A stretch of DNA of 24,492 nt from Pezizomycotina sp. ARF18. Lineage: Eukaryota > Ascomycota. The position numbers and the translations under genes are program-made. Shown here piece after piece: positions 20,761 through 24,492 of this stretch. Within the stretch, counting starts at the first letter, position 1, and each line of letters starts with the position of its first letter. The DNA is taken from contig AZLU01000092.1 of assembly GCA_002224055.1 (NCBI GenBank), positions 126,985-151,476 of the forward strand, in the 5' to 3' direction. A model generated the notes under the pieces. It searched no databases and was not told the origin of the DNA. It worked only from the letters and a program-made list of their open reading frames with translations.

Positions 20761-22279
20761 CTTCCCTAACAGAAACGCCGCTGGCTAGAGAATAGACGAC
20801 GATGCCGAGCTCATGAGCTCCGTTTCGTCTTTTCTAGATTTTTTTTTTGACATAAGCTAAAATCAAGAAAAAAAAATTCATGGTTGATTCTAGTGGGAGA
20901 TATCCAAATGATCATGACGTGAGGTGGTGTGGCAACGAGATCTGAAGGGAAAGTGGAGAGGTAGAGGCGAGGAGGTATGAACGTGTTGACATGATATGTA
21001 GGACAGCTGTATAGAAACTTCGGTACCCGTGAAGAGAAGAAAATAAAAGGCCGAGGTCGTCAAAAAATTCCCTAAATGTCATTCGCACGTTTACTCTCTC
21101 TTTACTGGTAAATGGTGAGATGATCCTTTAATTATGTAAGGTAATTATGAAATTATCGGCCTTCGACGATAGCCGATGTCTGTTCCCTATCATCTGTTTC
21201 GCTTACAATACAATACCTATCTCACTATTTTATGATGTTTCCATTTCATATAAATATTAGTGAAGCTTTCTCACTACTTACCCCATTTGAAGAATGAAGA
21301 GCTAGGTAAACATCGGGAACCCGTAATCTAGGCAAGAGAGAACATTGAAACATACATCAACACCAGTCGCCGATGTAGAAATATTTCGATGGGTCCAGTG
21401 AGTATACCTGTCCAAGAACCCGGGCCCGAGTGTTTGCATATGCGGTTTCTCTCTTCTTTCCTTTCCTTCCTAGAGACATCCACCGAAATTTACTCCGTTG
21501 AACCCCAATTACACAGCAGCGCCAATGCTTTTGAGATCGATAACGAAGGTGGGGTGGGAAAGTGAAAAAGAAAGGAAGAGGGAAAAAGGGAAACAACAAT
21601 AACTCAAGTCGTACAGAGACGCACATTTTCCACCGCTGTTGTACTTGTTTCTAGATGCTTTATTTAGCTATACTTAGCAACTATAGATTTCACGAAATGG
21701 ACAGGTGATCAAATTCGAATGATTGTATCGTTAACAAAGAAAATTCTATACACCAGCGGCATTAGTGTGGCATTTTTTTCGATTTTCTGTGCAACTCCCT
21801 TGAGGCGTGGTGTAATTCGATGGCGGGGTTGATTTTTTGAGCTAAAGAAAATGGCGTTTTCAAACTCGAGCTCTTCGCACTTTTTCTCTTCTTGAGATCA
21901 CCGTCTCGATGTTCTAGAAAGAAACCCAAGCAATGCTTGCCTGATGAAAATTTCAATCCATGGAATATTTTGCCACTGTCACCTATTCGCCCGTCGACCA
22001 AGACCTTGTAAGAAAAAGAAAGAAAAAATTTAATATATAAAAAGCGTTGAAAGAGGACATTCCGTCGGCCTTGGAAGCATTAATAGAAGTGAAAATTTTT
22101 TCATTCTTTCTCTTCATTCCGTCTTGTCTTGCTTTTGCTTGCCCCGTCTATCTTTTTTTTTCCCGCGCCTCCGCCGATATTGCGATGCTACAGTGGCGGC
22201 AAGCCAAAATACTACACGATAATCGTTGCCGAAAGATTTACTTTCTTATTACTAAACTACTACGTCGGCTAGTATTAAC

Positions 22280-22303
22280 TTTTTTTTTTTTTTTTTTTTT
22301 TTT
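22280..22303 (+). repeat. Poly(T) run, 24 bp
   Basis: Uninterrupted T run in the spacer; one of about twenty A or T runs of 12 bp or more between 8 kb and 23 kb. Confidence 0.95.
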
Positions 22304-24336
22304 CCATCCAGAATACCAAGTATTGCTGCCTTCTGGAAGATATTTATAATCCGCTGAGAAGCGTCAGGATGATACGTCTGAAGTTGAACTAGTTTGTGCT
22401 GTATAGCTCCATTGGGGTGTTTTCCCCGAACTTGATTTTTTGATTTTGAAATTTTTTTTTTTTCTTGGGGAAGAAAAATGATATCATCATCATAGGAAAT
22501 CCCAGCACATGCAAAATACGACCAGTAGGATGACGGATTTGAATTAGACAAAGCTACAAAAGGGACATTAATATCGATGTTCAATAATAGTATAATTAGT
22601 ATCTAGTATAGATAGTCAGATAGTAAGAAAACGTTTTTAGAAGAAAAGAAAAAATCAGCAATAGCGATATATCGATATGTAGAGGTTCACGTGCGAGTCA
22701 TCGTGGCACCGTAGCTCCTCCTCCTCGTTCTTTCAAATGCCTTAAAAAATAAATCTCGAAATTGATCATGAAGTTTCATAAATGAAAAAGCTGCTCCGCG
22801 GCACCTTTTTTCGTTGATGTGATTGACAGCTCGTTTATTAGAACAATTCATCACTGCATTTCGCATTCTGTCTTTCTCCTCCCCCGTCGGCACCTGCATC
22901 GACCTTTTAAATTTTTTTTTTTTTTTTGTTCTTTTGACAAAGGTGCATCATGAGGGCTCTCAGCACCACTGCAGAATGCATAACATCTTATATATATATA
23001 TTATATATTTGCAAAGCTGGTTGTCTTTCGTCCTCTTTCTCCCCTCTCGAACACACACATCCTCTCTCGAGGTGGTAAAAAGGCGGACTACTTTACATGC
23101 AACCGTTTACATATTTTTACGTGCCATACTACATGCAGATGTGCTTTGCATTTTTTTTTCTTGTTGTATCAGACCAGAACGTTTCTGAAATCGTTCGATC
23201 TTGAACAGTTTCTTTTCCGCGAGATGCATGTTTAAGGTTGACACCGGTTAGTATCGTTTTGTGTTTAATATGAAAGTTAATCTATACCTATGCTTAGACA
23301 TCGGTGTAGATTTCTGAACACTGTGCTTTTAATTCTACATTTGAGATTACTTTAGCAGCTGAATGTCAAAGCGATCTCGAAATAACATTGTATAGAAAAC
23401 CCACAGCATTCTGTAAGCCCGAAAAAAAAGAGTAGAGAATAACGGTGGATGGATTCTATAAGGGGATAAGGTGATGTGAATTAGCTATTGTTATATGAGC
23501 TATTTTAAAAAAATAGAGCCTAGGATACCTTTTTAAAGGAAGAATCTCGAGTCTAGAAATATAGCGCGAGGTCAAAGAGCGTTTGAACAGCGCACGCTCC
23601 GCAGCAGAGAAAGAAGGCTCATATCAAGAGAAGTAGGGCGGTCCCTGTGTTAAGATGGTTCTCGCCACAAACTATATGATATATATCATAAAGAGCACTC
23701 GTTTATAAGGAGTAATGAACAAGCTAGTAAACGCGATATAAAGTTTCTCTTCAACGTTAGAATATAGTAAGTAGATAGATTCTCGTAGCTTGATTCCCAC
23801 AATATTTAACAATTGGGAAGAAAAAGCAAACAATAAGAGAATAAATGATTTTAATGGATAACTGCTGTAATCTAAACAAAATGAGCGCTGCAATGCCACT
23901 GGAACGTGAAATAAGTTTTGAAAGAAAAAAAGAGAAGAAAAAAGGACCCGAAGAAGTGGATAACAAAAAAAAACCCTTGTTTGGAGAAAGGAAAAGGATA
24001 AGTAATAAGAGCAGGAAGAAAGTAGATGCTTGACAAATATAGTACAAGAAGAATGAAAAAGTATGCAAAGTGAAAAACAAAGGTATATATAGATGCATAT
24101 AATATATATACATAGATGTACGGTGTTTGGTTTTTTTTAATAGAAGTTATGCGAATATAGCATGCTAGTAAAGTACGGAAGTATTACTACTGAATCTCCC
24201 TGCGGGTGTTCGAACAAAAAACATCTGCAGGAGCAAGTAACAAAGAGAAAGAAGAACCGCTTGAAGTAGAAGACTCGCACGAAAAGAGAGAACGAGCTGA
24301 CAGGAAGAGAGACGTGGAGTGTGGACGGTGGGCGGC

Positions 24337-24492
24337 CTACCGCACACGACCCAACTCTTCCATCCATCGATCAAGTCTATCAAGGCCTGAATTGAAAAGG
24401 TTAGTACTGTTTGACAACACAAGGAGCTTCGGTATACGGCGTCGATTGTCCTTACCTGCAATACATCCCCACTCGGTCACCTTTCGTTCAAG
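24337..24492 (-). CDS. 3' end of an unidentified gene entering from the right edge
   Basis: Two exon pieces joined by a well-formed intron at 24387-24455 (donor GTAAGG, TACTAAC branch point, acceptor TTCAG). Splicing gives LERKVTEWGCIAG then LDRLDRWMEELGRVR and a TAG stop at 24337-24339. The tail is amphipathic and charged, compatible with a C-terminal helix, but too short to identify a family. The unspliced frame stops or drifts, so the spliced reading is preferred. Most of the gene lies outside the window. Confidence 0.6.
   Translation of the reverse strand, partial: LERKVTEWGCIAGKDNRRRIPKLLVLSNSTNLFNSGLDRLDRWMEELGRVR

Larger units (their letters stand above)
12905..24336. other. 11.4 kb spacer without recognisable genes
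   Basis: It contains the kinase's promoter and 5' UTR and the downstream flank of the right-edge gene. I looked on both strands for conserved protein strings, tRNA box motifs and snRNA/5S-like sequence and saw none that I would defend. It is AT-rich with many mononucleotide runs of 12-27 bp, local purine/pyrimidine strand skew, and moderately GC-richer islands around 16200-16400, 18960-19200 and 20080-20270. No terminal repeats, transposase or reverse-transcriptase motifs were recognised. Frame-breaking errors seen in the flanking genes make the absence of genes provisional. Confidence 0.5.

Noticed and set aside
1-24492. RIP-type mutation as the cause of gene decay
   Set aside because: RIP makes C-to-T changes and TpA enrichment with nonsense codons; here the conserved codons are intact and only frame is lost.

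Overview
This window looks like nuclear DNA of a filamentous ascomycete (Pezizomycotina). The reasons are the set of genes (STRAP-type WD40 protein, HSV2-type PROPPIN, dynein light intermediate chain, HAL-type salt-tolerance kinase), many short introns of about 65-225 bp with GTRNGT-like donors and branch points of the TACTAAC/GCTAAC type, and AT-rich gene-poor spacers full of homopolymers and microsatellites. I cannot name a genus. The large spacers might suggest an early-diverging class with expanded intergenic DNA, but that is only inference.

Layout, left to right: (1) 1-1398 (+) a STRAP/UNRIP-like WD40 gene cut by the left edge; (2) a convergent spacer; (3) 2761-4014 (-) an HSV2/WIPI-type PROPPIN; (4) a 1.08 kb divergent promoter region holding a (GA)n tract and a ~310 bp (AAAAT)n satellite; (5) 5093-7556 (+) dynein light intermediate chain, eight exons; (6) a 3.4 kb convergent spacer without recognisable genes; (7) 10923-12904 (-) a HAL4/SAT4-like kinase; (8) an 11.4 kb spacer with no gene I can recognise, rich in poly(A)/poly(T) runs and purine/pyrimidine-skewed stretches; (9) the 3' end of an unidentified gene on the minus strand entering from the right edge.

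The most striking property is that all four recognisable genes are clearly homologous to conserved proteins yet are repeatedly broken by frame changes. Most are repaired by restoring one missing base, often in a run of two or three identical bases, while splice sites, branch points and catalytic motifs remain intact. I read this as uncorrected single-base deletions in the assembly rather than four pseudogenes, and the breaks are patchy (dense in STRAP and the 5' part of the kinase, absent over ~800 bp of the kinase). Any gene annotation here must be made by protein homology across frames, and gene absence in the spacers is correspondingly less certain.

The genes do not form one pathway: RNP/signalling scaffold, phosphoinositide-binding autophagy-family protein, microtubule motor subunit and ion-homeostasis kinase are ordinary housekeeping neighbours. 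I found no convincing new biological system; the best leads are the satellite in the divergent promoter, the 11.4 kb spacer with an unexpectedly long open frame, and the pattern of frame breaks.
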